DNA of 64,000 nucleotides from the NCBI RefSeq assembly GCF_003172935.1, contig NZ_QGKS01000258.1, forward strand, positions 1 to 64,000, in the 5' to 3' direction. Under the pieces are notes generated by a model. The model saw nothing but the letters and a program-made list of their open reading frames with translations, was not told the origin of the DNA and searched no databases. Positions within the stretch are counted from its first letter, which is position 1. Every line of letters starts with the position of its first letter. This document shows, one piece after another, positions 7,949 through 17,129 of this stretch. The translations under genes and the position numbers were made by a program. Origin of the DNA: Micromonospora sicca. Its GTDB lineage: Bacteria > Actinomycetota > Actinomycetes > Mycobacteriales > Micromonosporaceae.

Positions 7949-8878
7949 TCAGTCGACCGGTTGCAGCCAGGTCAGCAGCGCAGGGTCAGCGGCCAGCCTG
8001 GCATCGAGCGTCGCGCGTTGCTCGGGTGACAGGGCCGGCAGCGGGGACCGGGGTGCTCCGCCGGGTAGCCCGCGCCGGTCAAGCAGGTGCTTCGCGGACG
8101 CGATGTAGGGCAGCCCGGCCGTCGCGGCCTGCAACCGCGCGACGGTGAGCTGCAGGTCCCGGGCTTCGGCGAGGCGTTCCTGGCGGTGCGCGGCAACGAT
8201 GGCCGCGAACAGTTCGGGAACCACGTTGGCCAATGTGGACACCGCGCCCGCAGCGCCCATCGTCAGGGCTCCCAGCAGCAGAACGTTGTTCCCTGTGTAC
8301 ACGATCGGCGGATCGGGCTGGGACAGGTAGGTGGTGATCCGGGCAAGCGAGTCCCCGGTGTCCTTGAGCCCGCGCAGGTTGGGGATCTCGCGAATCATTT
8401 TGATCACGAGATCCGGGCCCAGGGCGTAGCCGGTCCGGTCCGGATTGTCGTACACGTAGTGGGCACAGTCGGGCGCAGCCTCCGCGATGCGGGTGAAGTG
8501 CGTCAGCTGGGATTCCGGCGTGTACGGGAAGAACAGTGGTGGTAGCGACGCGAGTGCGGTGGCTCCGCACCCGGCCGCGTGGCGGGCAAGCTCCACCGCC
8601 GTTGCGGTGTCCGCGGCGCCGCAGTGCACGACTACGGGCACCCGGGACGAGACGAGTTTGAGCGCCGCCTCGGTGAAGGCCTTGCGCTCATCCGGCGAGA
8701 GCAGGAGGCCCTCCCCCGAGGTACCGAGGATGAACAGGCCGTCGACGCCGTGGCTGATCTGGAAGTCGATCAAAGCGGCCAGCGCGGTCTCATCCGGATT
8801 TCCGTCGGATTGGTACGGCGTCACGAGGGCGGAGAGAACGCCCTGTGCGTGCGGTGCCTGTGTCGCTGTGGTGCTCAT
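7949..8878 (-). CDS. DapA-family lyase or dehydratase (keto-deoxy-sugar-acid type)
   Basis: A 309-residue TIM-barrel enzyme of the dihydrodipicolinate synthase/N-acetylneuraminate lyase superfamily. Visible are GTSGEG (52-57), the general-base motif YVYDNPDRTG (Tyr143) and the Schiff-base lysine Lys172 in GLKDTGDS. Members in sugar-acid operons act as 5-dehydro-4-deoxyglucarate dehydratase/decarboxylase, or as aldolases giving pyruvate plus a semialdehyde. A biosynthetic DapA is unlikely because the neighbours are uronate and aldarate enzymes. The start overlaps the stop of the TPP-enzyme gene (ATGA), so translation is coupled. Exact reaction unproven. Confidence 0.8.
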   Translation of the reverse strand: MSTTATQAPHAQGVLSALVTPYQSDGNPDETALAALIDFQISHGVDGLFILGTSGEGLLLSPDERKAFTEAALKLVSSRVPVVVHCGAADTATAVELARHAAGCGATALASLPPLFFPYTPESQLTHFTRIAEAAPDCAHYVYDNPDRTGYALGPDLVIKMIREIPNLRGLKDTGDSLARITTYLSQPDPPIVYTGNNVLLLGALTMGAAGAVSTLANVVPELFAAIVAAHRQERLAEARDLQLTVARLQAATAGLPYIASAKHLLDRRGLPGGAPRSPLPALSPEQRATLDARLAADPALLTWLQPVD

Positions 8879-9501
8879 GCCTGCCCCACCTGGCTCTGCT
8901 GAAGGGCGCGCATCACGGTGCGGGCCTCGTCGCCCATCCGGGAGAACTGCGAGTCAGGGGTCTCCTCTTGAAGGTTGACGCCCGACCACTGCGTCCGGTC
9001 CGCGGCGTCCTTGTCGATGTCCAACCGGATCAGGCACGGTCCGGCGGCGGCTAGAACTGTGTCAAGGTCGGAGGCGAGTGCGGCGGGGTCGGAGAAGCTG
9101 TACGTCGCCGCGTAGCCAGCGGCGGTCGCTAGTCCCGTCCAGCTGATCCGGTCCGCAGCGGGTAACGCGAAGTTGGCGCCACCCTCAAACCAGACACCGT
9201 TGTCGAAGACGAAGTGGTAGAGGTTCCTCGGCTGGACCCCGGCCACCGTCACCAGCGACCCGAGTTGCATGAGCAGGCTCCCGTCCCCGTCGAGCAGGAG
9301 CACGCTTCGGTTTGGTTGCGCAATGGCGATTCCCAGGCCAAGCGCCGACGCACCTCCCATCAGCGGCACGCAACTTAGGTTGAGCGGGCTCGGGGACAGC
9401 CGCGGGAACTGCCGCAGCGAAGACATTGTCGAGATGACGACGGCGTCCGGCGGCCGGTGGGCCGCGATCACAGACGCCGCTTGGGCCGTGCTCATTGCCA
9501 T
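8875..9501 (-). CDS. TPP-dependent decarboxylase, C-terminal (TPP-binding) subunit, ComE-like
   Basis: A 208-residue protein that equals the pyrophosphate-binding half of a thiamine-diphosphate decarboxylase. It carries the GDG motif at 72-74 (LLLDGDGSLLMQLG) followed by a conserved Asn at about 100 (FVFDNGVWFEGG), the GDG-x(25-30)-N pattern. The pyrimidine-binding half is encoded by the upstream gene, as in sulfopyruvate decarboxylase (ComD plus ComE) and phosphonopyruvate decarboxylase relatives. The two would form an active site at their interface. The tail holds no extra domain. Two possible starts (ATG at 9501 and 9495); the first has GGGGG ten bases upstream. The stop overlaps the DapA-like start. 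The substrate is likely a 2-oxo acid made in this pathway rather than sulfopyruvate (inference from context). Confidence 0.83.
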   Translation of the reverse strand: MAMSTAQAASVIAAHRPPDAVVISTMSSLRQFPRLSPSPLNLSCVPLMGGASALGLGIAIAQPNRSVLLLDGDGSLLMQLGSLVTVAGVQPRNLYHFVFDNGVWFEGGANFALPAADRISWTGLATAAGYAATYSFSDPAALASDLDTVLAAAGPCLIRLDIDKDAADRTQWSGVNLQEETPDSQFSRMGDEARTVMRALQQSQVGQA

Positions 9502-9516
9502 TGTCCTGACCCCCTG

Positions 9517-10143
9517 TCAGCGCTTCGCGTCGTGGACTTGTGCCGCGTCGGGCGCACCGCCCGCACCATCGCCATCGCTCGTCGGAACGCCGGGCCAGGC
9601 GGTGTACGTGCCGATCAGTGTCGCGCAGGGCCACTGCCGCTCCTGCGACAGTCGATACGCCTTGCTCACGTTGCCGACGTCCTCCGGTCGCTCGCATGCG
9701 ATGTACGGGATGTCGAGAGCGTCGAGAATGCGCTCGCAATTGCGGACCAGCGGCCGTGTGGACTCCTGCCGCGACCTGCCGAGGTTGGCGTACTCCCGCC
9801 CGAACTGCCCGATCATCATGAACAGCGGCAGGCGCGCGTCGATACCCACGGCGCGAACCGCGTTGAGCGAGGCGTAGAGCCCCTGGTTCTGCATCATGAC
9901 CATCGGACGCGCTCCGCCGATGTGCAGGCCAGCCGCCATGGTCACGGCCTCGTCCTCGGTGCACGTGTAGATCAGCTGCGGGTGCGTTGCCGGCTTCGCC
10001 TCCAAGGCGCGGTAGACCGACAGCATGACGTAGTCGGGGACGGTGATCACATGGGTGATGCCGCAGTCGAGGAGTTCGCGCACCACCGCCTCCGGGTCAA
10101 GCTGATGCGTTGGCGGACGGGTGTCCTGCTGGTCTGGATTCAT
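9517..10143 (-). CDS. TPP-dependent decarboxylase, N-terminal (pyrimidine-binding) subunit, ComD-like
   Basis: A 208-residue partner of the ComE-like subunit. It has the pyrimidine-domain fold pattern (VVRELLDCGITHVITVPDYVM) and the glutamate that activates the thiazolium N1' in TCTEDEAVTMAAGLHIGG (Glu63 or Glu65). QNQGLYASLNAVRAVGIDARLPLFMMIGQFG matches ComD/phosphonopyruvate decarboxylase N-halves. The C-terminal 25 residues (SDGDGAGGAPDAAQ) are a loose, probably disordered tail. It starts at the ATG at 10143 with AAGGTG upstream and lies 15 bp before the second subunit, so both are made from one message in stoichiometric amounts. Splitting one decarboxylase over two genes is ancestral in this family, not a frameshift. 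Confidence 0.83.
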   Translation of the reverse strand: MNPDQQDTRPPTHQLDPEAVVRELLDCGITHVITVPDYVMLSVYRALEAKPATHPQLIYTCTEDEAVTMAAGLHIGGARPMVMMQNQGLYASLNAVRAVGIDARLPLFMMIGQFGREYANLGRSRQESTRPLVRNCERILDALDIPYIACERPEDVGNVSKAYRLSQERQWPCATLIGTYTAWPGVPTSDGDGAGGAPDAAQVHDAKR

Positions 10144-10215
10144 CGCACACCTTTCTCAGTGAGCGTGGTTCGGTGTCGGGCGCCGTCGGTCATGCCGCGT
10201 GGGTCAGCGTCCGCG

Positions 10216-11313
10216 TCATGAGCGGGAGGTTCTCGTCACGCGCGTCAGGCGGTCGGTGGCGAAGGCCAGCCCATGCCCGGGTGGCGTCGCGGCGCGCAAT
10301 CCGTCGCTGGTCAGGGTGACCCCGCTGGGCCGCGACAGCGCGCCGAGCGCGTCAAGTGACGCAGAGTCGATGTCCTCGACCAGCGCCGGCAGGGGCAGGC
10401 AGAGCGCGAGCTGTCCCGAGATGTCCGGTAGCAGGTGCGGCATGACGGGGATGTCGAAGGTCCGGGCGAGCCGGGCGATGCGAAGGAACGGGGTGATCCC
10501 GCCGACGCGGCAGACGTTGGGTTGGACGAAGTCGCATCCGCCGGCAGCGAGCAGATCCCGGAACTGGCGTTCGGTGTAGAGGCTCTCCCCCGTGGCGATG
10601 GGGATGTCGATCGCCTGACGCAGGTGTGCGTACCCCTGGGTGTCATCGGCGGGTAGCGGCTCCTCCAGCCAGTGGATGTCGAAGGCGGACAGGGCCTTCG
10701 CCGCGCGGCGGGCGGCGGGGACGTCCCACAGCTGGTTCGCGTCGATCATGAGCACTCGGTCGGGCCCGATGATGCGGCGTACCGCGGCGACCCGTTCGAC
10801 GTCCTCGTCCAGCTCGGGCCGGCCGACCTTTATCTTGAATCGGGTGTGTCCCGCCGCGACCCAGCGGCGCGCCTGTTCCTCGAGCTCCGCCAGGGACAGG
10901 TGCCGGTTGACGCCGCTGGCGTAGACGGGCACCTGGTCGCGTTGCCGTCCGATGAGGTCGACGAGGCTTGACCCCGCCCGCTTCGCCGTCAGGTCCCACA
11001 GCGCGGTGTCCACGGCGGCGATCGCCAGGGTGGTGATGCCACCCGCGCCGGCCTCGCGCAGCCGCCACCACAACCGGTCCCACACGGCTTCGGGCGCCAC
11101 TGGTCCGCCCTCGACGAACGGGCGGCAGTCCTCCTCGATCATCGTCTGGATGGCGAGGGCACCGATCTGGGGGGTCCAGCTGAAGCCCTGCCCGACCAGG
11201 CCGTCGCTGCTCTCCAGCTCTGTCACGATCAGGTATTGGCAGGTCACGTCGATGTCCCACGGTTGCGACATTGGCAGCCGGTAGGTGCTGGCGGTCAGGC
11301 GGTGCACACGCAT
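10216..11313 (-). CDS. Enolase-superfamily acid-sugar dehydratase (mandelate racemase/muconate lactonizing type)
   Basis: A 365-residue member of the mandelate-racemase branch. Metal ligands are Asp191 (MIDANQLW), Glu217 (WLEEPL) and Glu243 (ATGESLY). Lys160-x-Lys162 (FKIKVGRP) and His293 (VMPHLLPD) are the acid/base residues. Members of this branch dehydrate or epimerise aldarates and aldonates, which fits a step from aldarate to keto-deoxy acid between uronate dehydrogenase and the DapA-like lyase. The usual QPD before R-x-GG is QPN here (Asn266), so the Asp that normally partners the catalytic His is missing; this may alter the reaction or shift the base to the Lys side. Start at 11313: GGAAGG lies upstream, and reading further upstream runs antisense into oppF. 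It is 67 bp after the oppF-like gene. Confidence 0.85.
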   Translation of the reverse strand: MRVHRLTASTYRLPMSQPWDIDVTCQYLIVTELESSDGLVGQGFSWTPQIGALAIQTMIEEDCRPFVEGGPVAPEAVWDRLWWRLREAGAGGITTLAIAAVDTALWDLTAKRAGSSLVDLIGRQRDQVPVYASGVNRHLSLAELEEQARRWVAAGHTRFKIKVGRPELDEDVERVAAVRRIIGPDRVLMIDANQLWDVPAARRAAKALSAFDIHWLEEPLPADDTQGYAHLRQAIDIPIATGESLYTERQFRDLLAAGGCDFVQPNVCRVGGITPFLRIARLARTFDIPVMPHLLPDISGQLALCLPLPALVEDIDSASLDALGALSRPSGVTLTSDGLRAATPPGHGLAFATDRLTRVTRTSRS

Positions 11314-11380
11314 GAGGTCGTCCTTCCGCGTCGAGGACTGGTCGGCTGGTACCTGGCGGGATCTGCTGCCGGCGTACCTG

Positions 11381-12403
11381 TCACACCGGCGTTCCGGCGG
11401 CTCTGATCTTCGACGAGAGGTGACAGCTCGCGAGGTGCCGGGAATCGACCTCGGCGAGTGGCGGCACCTCGCGGCAGACGGCTTCGGCAAAGCGGCAGCG
11501 GGGGTGGAAGCTGCACCCCGATGGCGGGTTCTTTGGGCTCGGTATCTCCCCGGGCAGCAGCAGCCGCCGCCGTCCCTGCCGGCGGTGGGGGTCGGGCTCG
11601 GACACCGAGTCGAGCAGGGCGCGGGTGTAGGGGTGGGCCGGGGCGTCCAGCACCTGCTCCGCGGGGCCGATCTCCGCGACCCGGCCGAGGTACATCACGG
11701 CCAGCCGGTCGGCCAGGTAGTCGACGATTCTCAGGTTGTGCGTGATGACCAGGTACGTCAGGCCGTGACTGGCCCGCAGCGAGCGCATCAGGCTCAGGAT
11801 CTTCGCCGCGGCGGAGACGTCGAGGCCGGCCGTGGGCTCGTCCGCGACCAGGAAGTCGGGGTGCAGCGACAGGGCGCGCGCTATGCCGATTCGGCGGGCC
11901 TGCCCGCCGGACAGCTCGTGCGGGTACTTCTCGGCGAGCGTCGCCGACAGTTCGACCATCTCCAACAGCTCAGCGACCGAGTAGCGCTGGTCTGCCGGCA
12001 CGTCGTGAATGCGGTACGGCTCGGTGAGAAGGTCCGACACGCGAAGCCGCGGCGAGAGGCTGCCGTGCGGGTCCTGGAAGATCATTTGCATCTTCGGTCG
12101 CAGTCGGCGGAACTCCGCGCCCCGGAGCCCCGTGATGTCCCGTCCCTCGAAGAAGATCTGCCCGTGCGTCGCGGGGGCCAGTCGTAGGATGGCGCGGCCC
12201 AGCGTCGTCTTGCCCGAACCGGACTCGCCCACGAGGCAGACCACCTCGCCGCGGCGGATGTCCAGGTCGACGCCGTCGACGGCGCGCACGGCGGCGGGCT
12301 GGCGGCCGCGGAGGCGCTGGAACCACCACTGCCGGTCGACGTAGTGCGTTCGCAGCCCTCGCACGCTGACGATGGCGTCCGGGCGGTCATGGTCGTTGGT
12401 CAC
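11381..12403 (-). CDS. oppF: Dipeptide/oligopeptide-type ABC transporter ATPase, OppF-like
   Basis: A 340-residue ATPase with Walker [10 protein letters not shown], signature [15 protein letters not shown] (note GGQAR where most have GGQRQR), Walker [11 protein letters not shown] and switch His in [13 protein letters not shown]. The C-terminal oligo_HPY region ([16 protein letters not shown], then CSFHPRC and CREVPP) marks the Opp/Dpp class and carries the cysteine cluster that holds an iron-sulfur centre in some members. It starts at GTG 12403, which overlaps the OppD stop (GTGA). It energises the permeases encoded upstream. Clustered with uronate genes, the importer probably takes up sugar acids or their glycosides rather than peptides, as some Opp-class systems do (inference). 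Confidence 0.9.
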   Translation of the reverse strand: MTNDHDRPDAIVSVRGLRTHYVDRQWWFQRLRGRQPAAVRAVDGVDLDIRRGEVVCLVGESGSGKTTLGRAILRLAPATHGQIFFEGRDITGLRGAEFRRLRPKMQMIFQDPHGSLSPRLRVSDLLTEPYRIHDVPADQRYSVAELLEMVELSATLAEKYPHELSGGQARRIGIARALSLHPDFLVADEPTAGLDVSAAAKILSLMRSLRASHGLTYLVITHNLRIVDYLADRLAVMYLGRVAEIGPAEQVLDAPAHPYTRALLDSVSEPDPHRRQGRRRLLLPGEIPSPKNPPSGCSFHPRCRFAEAVCREVPPLAEVDSRHLASCHLSSKIRAAGTPV

Positions 12404-13458
12404 GGCTGTTCCTTCCGCCCGGTGGTCGCCGCGCTCGGCTGGCGCAGGTTCGCGTGCCCCGACTCGGGGTCGTAGAGGTGGCAGCGCACCCGCTGCCCCG
12501 TCACCTCGACGTACCGGGGCCGCTGCTCCCCGCAGCAGGGTTCGGCGTGCGCGCACCGGTTCGCGAACGCGCAGCCCTCGGGAAGCTCCGCGAGGGACGG
12601 CACCCTTCCGGGGATTGTCGGGAGTTCGGACCCTCGCCGCCGTCGCGACGGGACGGACGCCAGCAGCGCCTCGGTGTAGGGGTGCAGCGGGCGGTCGAAC
12701 AGTTCCGTCACCTCGGCCTCCTCGACGGTCCGGCCGGCGTACATCACCACGACCCGGTCGCAGATCTGGGCCACCACTCCCAGGTCGTGGGTGATGAACA
12801 GGATCGTGGTCCCGCGTTCGTCGCGCAGGTCGCACAGCAACTGGAGGATCTGCGCTTCGAGGGTCACGTCCAGGGCCGATGTGACCTCGTCGGCGATCAG
12901 CAGTGCCGGTTCCAGCAGGAGCGCCATCGCGATCATGATGCGCTGGCGTTGGCCACCCGAAAACTCGTGCGGGTATGACCTGAGGCGGGCCGCCGGATCG
13001 GGAATGCCGACCCGCTCCAGCATCTCGACGATGCGGCGCCGAGCCTCCGCGCGGTCCGCCCGCGCCGGGGAGTGGGCGCGCAGCACGTCGAGCATTTGGC
13101 TGCCAATCGTCAGCGTGGGGTTGAGGCTCGTCAGCGGATCCTGGAAGACCATGGAGATCTCGGTGCCCCGCAGCCGCCTGCGCTCCTCCGGCCCGAGCGT
13201 GAACAGGTCGCGCCCCTGGTAGAGCGCCCGCCCGCCGGTCACCTCGCCGTTCGGGGGCAGTAGTCCGAGCAGCGCGGCCGACAGCGTTGACTTGCCGCAG
13301 CCGGACTCCCCGACGATGCCGATGATTTCGCCCGGCCGGGCTGTGATGGTCACGTCCTGCAGGGCGGCGAGGGCGCGCCCCTGCGAGTGGTACGTGACGT
13401 CCAGACCGTCGACCTCAAGCAGGTACGGGTCGTTCTTGATGCGACCGTCATCGGTCAT
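12400..13458 (-). CDS. oppD: Dipeptide/oligopeptide-type ABC transporter ATPase, OppD-like
   Basis: A 352-residue ATPase, partner of the OppF-like protein. Walker A is GESGCGKST, the signature [15 protein letters not shown], and Walker B reads [12 protein letters not shown], where a Val replaces the Pro of the usual DEPT; the catalytic Glu is kept. The C-terminal [12 protein letters not shown] and [14 protein letters not shown] belong to the oligo_HPY extension. The ATG at 13458 lies inside the end of the upstream permease gene, overlapping it by 11 bp, so the two are translationally coupled. Length is normal for the family. Confidence 0.9.
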   Translation of the reverse strand: MTDDGRIKNDPYLLEVDGLDVTYHSQGRALAALQDVTITARPGEIIGIVGESGCGKSTLSAALLGLLPPNGEVTGGRALYQGRDLFTLGPEERRRLRGTEISMVFQDPLTSLNPTLTIGSQMLDVLRAHSPARADRAEARRRIVEMLERVGIPDPAARLRSYPHEFSGGQRQRIMIAMALLLEPALLIADEVTSALDVTLEAQILQLLCDLRDERGTTILFITHDLGVVAQICDRVVVMYAGRTVEEAEVTELFDRPLHPYTEALLASVPSRRRRGSELPTIPGRVPSLAELPEGCAFANRCAHAEPCCGEQRPRYVEVTGQRVRCHLYDPESGHANLRQPSAATTGRKEQP

Positions 13459-14350
13459 AGCGCAACCCCTTTGCTCCGGACAGGCGTGGATCGGAGACGT
13501 CGCGCAGGGTTTCGCCGAGTGTCGTGAACCCGATGGTGGTCAGCACGAGCGCGAGCGCCGTCCAGAGCACGGCCCACGGCGCCTCGTACACGTCCGCGAA
13601 GCCTTCGCTCAGGATGACGCCCCACGAAGGTGTCGGAGGCTGCACGCCCATGCCGAGGAACGACAGGCCGGCCTCGACCGTGATGGCGCTCGGGATGTTC
13701 ATCGCCAGCAGGATGAACAGCGGCGCGATGACGTTGGGCAGCACGTGTACGCCGATGATCCGCAGGGTGCCGGCGCCCAGGGCCCGTTCGGCCTCGATGA
13801 AGGGGCTCTGCCGCAGGGCGAGCACGGACGCCCGGGTCACTCGCGCCGACTGTGGTGCGAAGGTGATGGCGACGACGATCACGAGGTTGGTCAACGAGGG
13901 GCCGAGCACCGCGACGAGCACCAGCGCGAGCACGACCGACGGGAACGCCTGGATCGTGTCCATGAACACGACGACGGCGTTGTCCACCCACCCGCCCCGG
14001 TATCCGGCGACGAGCCCGAGCAGGAGTCCGAGCACGAGTGAGGTGCATACGGCGGGGAGCGCGACGGCGAGTTCGATGCGGACGCCGAGCAGGATCCTCG
14101 ACAGCAGGTCACGGCCGAGACCGTCGGTGCCGAGCAGGTGGCTGCCGGAGGGGCCCTGGAGCCGGTTGGGGATGTCCTGCGTCGCTCCGTCGTAGGGCAC
14201 GACGTGCGGGGCGAACACGGCGACGAGCAAGAGCGCGGCGACAACCGCCACGCCGAAGGCGCCGGCGGGGCGCCGGACGAGGCGTCCGAGCAGCGGACGG
14301 AGGCCCGCCGAGGTGGGCGGTACCCGGTCGGGAGCGGGGGCGATGGTCAC
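13448..14350 (-). CDS. oppC: ABC transporter permease, OppC-like
   Basis: A 300-residue inner-membrane permease. One membrane segment at about 30-50 ([18 protein letters not shown]) is followed by the OppC_N extracytoplasmic stretch with [20 protein letters not shown], then five more segments. The EAA loop, where the ATPase docks, reads [21 protein letters not shown] (about 190-210). [17 protein letters not shown] near 235 is typical of DppC/OppC. GTG start one base after the oppB-like stop. It forms the channel with the OppB-like protein. Confidence 0.9.
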   Translation of the reverse strand: MTIAPAPDRVPPTSAGLRPLLGRLVRRPAGAFGVAVVAALLLVAVFAPHVVPYDGATQDIPNRLQGPSGSHLLGTDGLGRDLLSRILLGVRIELAVALPAVCTSLVLGLLLGLVAGYRGGWVDNAVVVFMDTIQAFPSVVLALVLVAVLGPSLTNLVIVVAITFAPQSARVTRASVLALRQSPFIEAERALGAGTLRIIGVHVLPNVIAPLFILLAMNIPSAITVEAGLSFLGMGVQPPTPSWGVILSEGFADVYEAPWAVLWTALALVLTTIGFTTLGETLRDVSDPRLSGAKGLRYDR

Positions 14351-14351
14351 G

Positions 14352-15311
14352 TCAGGCTCCTACCGCGGACTCCTCGACGCGGATCCGTGGGTCCACCAGC
14401 CGGTAGGACAGGTCCGCGAGGAGGTTCGTGAGGACGTAGAACAGGGCGATCACCAGGACGGCGCCTTGCACGACGGGAAAGTTTCGCTCGGAGATCGCTT
14501 CCACGGTGAGGCGCCCGAGTCCCGGTCGGGAGAAGATGATCTCGACGAGGACAGCGCCGCCGAGCAGGTCGGCGAGGCCCGAGCTGAGTACGGCGAGCGT
14601 GGGGATGATGGCGTTCTTCAACGCCCACTTGTAGAAGATGATCCGGTCGCGCACGCCGAACGCCCGGGAGGTGCGCACGTAGTTGGAGCCGAGCACCGAC
14701 AGCATGCTGGTGCGCACGAGCCGCGCCACGTATCCGATCCACGTGATCGCCAGCGCGGACGCCGGCAGGACCAGGTGTATGGCGTAGTCCAGGGGGTTCG
14801 CGAAGCTGCCCGTGCCGACCGCCGGTAGCACGTCCAGTTGGACGGCGAAGACGATCAGCAGCAGCAGTGCGGCGATGTAGGACGGCATCGTGATGAAGCC
14901 GATGGACAGCAGCGCCATGGCCCGGTCGGCCAGCGAGTTCTGCCGCCGGGCGGCGTAGACCCCGAGCGGTATGCCGACGAGCGCCGCGAGGGCCAGTGCC
15001 GTGATCGCGAGCACCACGGTGTGCGGGATGGCCTGCGCGATGAGCTGGGTGACCGGCGTGCGGGACAGGAAGTCCAGACCGAGGTCGCCCTGCAGGGCGC
15101 CGACGACGAAGTCCCACACCTGGATGGGGATGGGATTGTCGAGCCCCATTTCCGCACGGACGACCTCGACCTGGGCCGGCGTGGCCTGTGGACCGAGGAC
15201 GATCTCGACCGGATCCCCGGGCACCAGGTGCACGAGGAGGGAGAGAAAGGTCATCACGGCGAGCACGACGATGACCGTCATGCCGAGCCGCTTGAGCAGG
15301 TACGTGGCCAC
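14352..15311 (-). CDS. oppB: ABC transporter permease, OppB-like
   Basis: A 319-residue inner-membrane permease with six predicted segments, starting MATYLLKRLGMTVIVVLAVMTFL. LVPGDPVEIVLGPQAT is the diagnostic OppB/DppB periplasmic motif near the N-terminus, and TSRAFGVRDRIIFYKWALKNA (about 215-235) is the ATPase-docking EAA loop. SRPGLGRLTVEAISERNFPVVQG is conserved in the family. It follows the binding-protein gene by about 30 bp and precedes the OppC-like gene by one base, so all five importer genes are one unit. Confidence 0.9.
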   Translation of the reverse strand: MATYLLKRLGMTVIVVLAVMTFLSLLVHLVPGDPVEIVLGPQATPAQVEVVRAEMGLDNPIPIQVWDFVVGALQGDLGLDFLSRTPVTQLIAQAIPHTVVLAITALALAALVGIPLGVYAARRQNSLADRAMALLSIGFITMPSYIAALLLLIVFAVQLDVLPAVGTGSFANPLDYAIHLVLPASALAITWIGYVARLVRTSMLSVLGSNYVRTSRAFGVRDRIIFYKWALKNAIIPTLAVLSSGLADLLGGAVLVEIIFSRPGLGRLTVEAISERNFPVVQGAVLVIALFYVLTNLLADLSYRLVDPRIRVEESAVGA

Positions 15312-15340
15312 GAGTTGTCTCCGGTAACTGTCGGCGCGGT

Positions 15341-16963
15341 CTAGGCGTCCCGGCCGAAGGTCCAGGGGATGAAGTCCCCGTCCGGGCGGACCGGCGCCTT
15401 CAGGCCCTTGCGCTTAGCCAGGGACGCCGTCGGCCACGCCACCCACAGCGCCACCGCGTCCTCATCCATGAGCTGCTGCATTCGGATGTACATCTCGTTG
15501 CGCTTGGCGGGGTCGATCTCGACGAGCGCCTCGTTGTGCAGGCGGGTGAACTCCTTGTTGTCCCAGTTCATCCAGTTCCACTCGCCGATCTGGTCGCTGG
15601 TGAACCACTTGGTCGACCAGGACGGGTCGGGCTTGGTGGAGTAGCTCATGTAGAAGAGCTGCTTCTGGGCGTTCGCCTCCGGCGTGGCCTGGTTGAAGAC
15701 ACCGCCCTCCTGGACCAGCACCTTCACGTCGAAGCCCACTTCGTTGAGGTTGGCCTGCACGATCTCGGCGACCTTGGCCCCGCCGGGCGTTCCGGTCGAC
15801 ACCGACATCTCGATCTTCATGCCCTGCGCGCCGGCCTTGGCCAGGAACTCCTTGGCCTTGGCCAGATCGCGCTGGTAGACGGGCGCGTCCTTCCAGTAGC
15901 CGATCGGCATCCCGGGCGCGACGATTCCGGTCGCCCGGGTCCATTGGCCGTTGAAGGCACCGGCGATGATGGAGGGAACGTCGATGCCGTGGATGACCGC
16001 CAGCCGCACGTCCTTGTTTTTGAAGTTGGGGTGGCCGGCGTTGATGCCGATCCAGTTGTAGCGCAGCGAAGTCTTCTCGATGACCTCGAAGCTGTTGTTC
16101 TTCTTGACCCGCGCGACTGTCGTCGGTCCCAGCACGGCGAAGTCGAGCTCGTCGGTCTCCAGCGCAATGGTCGTCGGGTTGTCCTCGGCGATGACGACGA
16201 ACCGCAGTTCCCCCCACAGCGGCTTGTCCGCGTAGTTGGCCGCGCCGCCGTAGTTTGCGAACTTCTTGAGCACGACCTGCTGGTTGCGCTTCCACTCGAC
16301 GAACTCGTACGGGCCCGTGCCGATCGGGCTGGTGCCAAACGCCTCGCCCCGCTCCTCGACCGCCCGCTTCGACACGATCTCACCCGAACCGACCGGCAGG
16401 GTCGTGGCGAGCAGAGGAGCAAACGGCTCCTTCAGTACGATCGTCCCGCTGTACTTGTCGTGGACCTCGACGCCCTTCAACGCAATCCAGTCCGACCGGT
16501 ACGCAGACTTGATCTTCGGCTCGGTCAGGCCGGCGATGCGCTCGTACGAGAACTTGACGTCCTCGGCCGTCAGCTCTCCGTAGCCGCCGTGGAACTGGAT
16601 TCCCTTCTTCAGGGTGAAGTCGTAGCGCAGCCCGTCGCTGGACGGTTCGAACTTCTCCGCCAACTCGTTGACCAGCTCGAACTTGTCAGGCCGGTAGGTC
16701 ACCAGGTGCTCGAAGATGTTGGCCCGGACGGTCGTGTTGGTGTGCCCGGCGTTGAACGCCGGGTCCAGGTTTGAGATGTCCTCGTCGAGGTGGATCCGCA
16801 GCAGCTTGGTCGAGATGTTCGCCCCGGCCCCCTCCTCGCCGCCGCAGGCGGCCAGCAACGAACTCACACCGGCGAGGGATACGCCGAGCGCGGAGTACTT
16901 GAGCAGGTTGCGGCGGCTCAGACCGCCAGGGGTCCGGTTACCGATGTTGTTGCTCGCGTCCAT
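15341..16963 (-). CDS. ABC transporter substrate-binding lipoprotein, SBP family 5
   Basis: A 540-residue extracytoplasmic binding protein. The N-terminus has a twin-arginine-like signal (LSRRNLLKYSALGVSLAG) ending in a lipobox LLAAC with Cys40 as lipidated residue, so it may be exported folded and anchored outside the membrane. SBP_bac_5 motifs include NLDPAFNAGHTN, TLKKGIQFHGG, LTAEDVKFSYERI and PIGTGPYEFVEW. I start at the ATG 16963 because GAAGGTGG precedes it by about five bases; the GTG at 16972 has nothing comparable. It is the first gene of the importer operon. A control element shared with the iclR region lies about 107-140 bp upstream (17065-17104). Confidence 0.9.
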   Translation of the reverse strand: MDASNNIGNRTPGGLSRRNLLKYSALGVSLAGVSSLLAACGGEEGAGANISTKLLRIHLDEDISNLDPAFNAGHTNTTVRANIFEHLVTYRPDKFELVNELAEKFEPSSDGLRYDFTLKKGIQFHGGYGELTAEDVKFSYERIAGLTEPKIKSAYRSDWIALKGVEVHDKYSGTIVLKEPFAPLLATTLPVGSGEIVSKRAVEERGEAFGTSPIGTGPYEFVEWKRNQQVVLKKFANYGGAANYADKPLWGELRFVVIAEDNPTTIALETDELDFAVLGPTTVARVKKNNSFEVIEKTSLRYNWIGINAGHPNFKNKDVRLAVIHGIDVPSIIAGAFNGQWTRATGIVAPGMPIGYWKDAPVYQRDLAKAKEFLAKAGAQGMKIEMSVSTGTPGGAKVAEIVQANLNEVGFDVKVLVQEGGVFNQATPEANAQKQLFYMSYSTKPDPSWSTKWFTSDQIGEWNWMNWDNKEFTRLHNEALVEIDPAKRNEMYIRMQQLMDEDAVALWVAWPTASLAKRKGLKAPVRPDGDFIPWTFGRDA

Positions 16964-17064
16964 GAGTTCCACCTTCGAACTGTGCAGATGGCGGGGGCAG
17001 GGGCCAGGGACCGTCTCGGTGTCATGCGGTGCCGTCGGCGACGGTGACCAGCCTCACGTTTGTT

Positions 17065-17104
17065 CCGCTGAGATGAAAACAGTTCTATCCAGCGAAAGTC
17101 AACA
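17065..17104 (-). promoter_or_regulatory. Probable promoter/operator of the importer operon (copy A of a shared element)
   Basis: A 40-bp stretch matching 19319-19358 at about 35 of 40 positions; the longest shared block is CCAGCGAAAGTCAACA. On the minus strand it reads TTGACT, 17 bases, then TTTTCA, a possible -35/-10 pair for the genes to its left. TTCC ... GAA inverted half-sites lie at its right-hand minus-strand end. Because the other copy spans the start of the iclR gene, it may also be a displaced fragment of an iclR-like gene start. Confidence 0.5.
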
Positions 17105-17129
17105 GTCTCTTCGGCGCCGGTCGGGGTGG

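Noticed and set aside
8875-10143. The split TPP decarboxylase as a frameshifted single gene
   Set aside because: Both halves have their own start and ribosome site, a 15-bp gap, and the two-subunit layout is normal for ComD/ComE-type enzymes.
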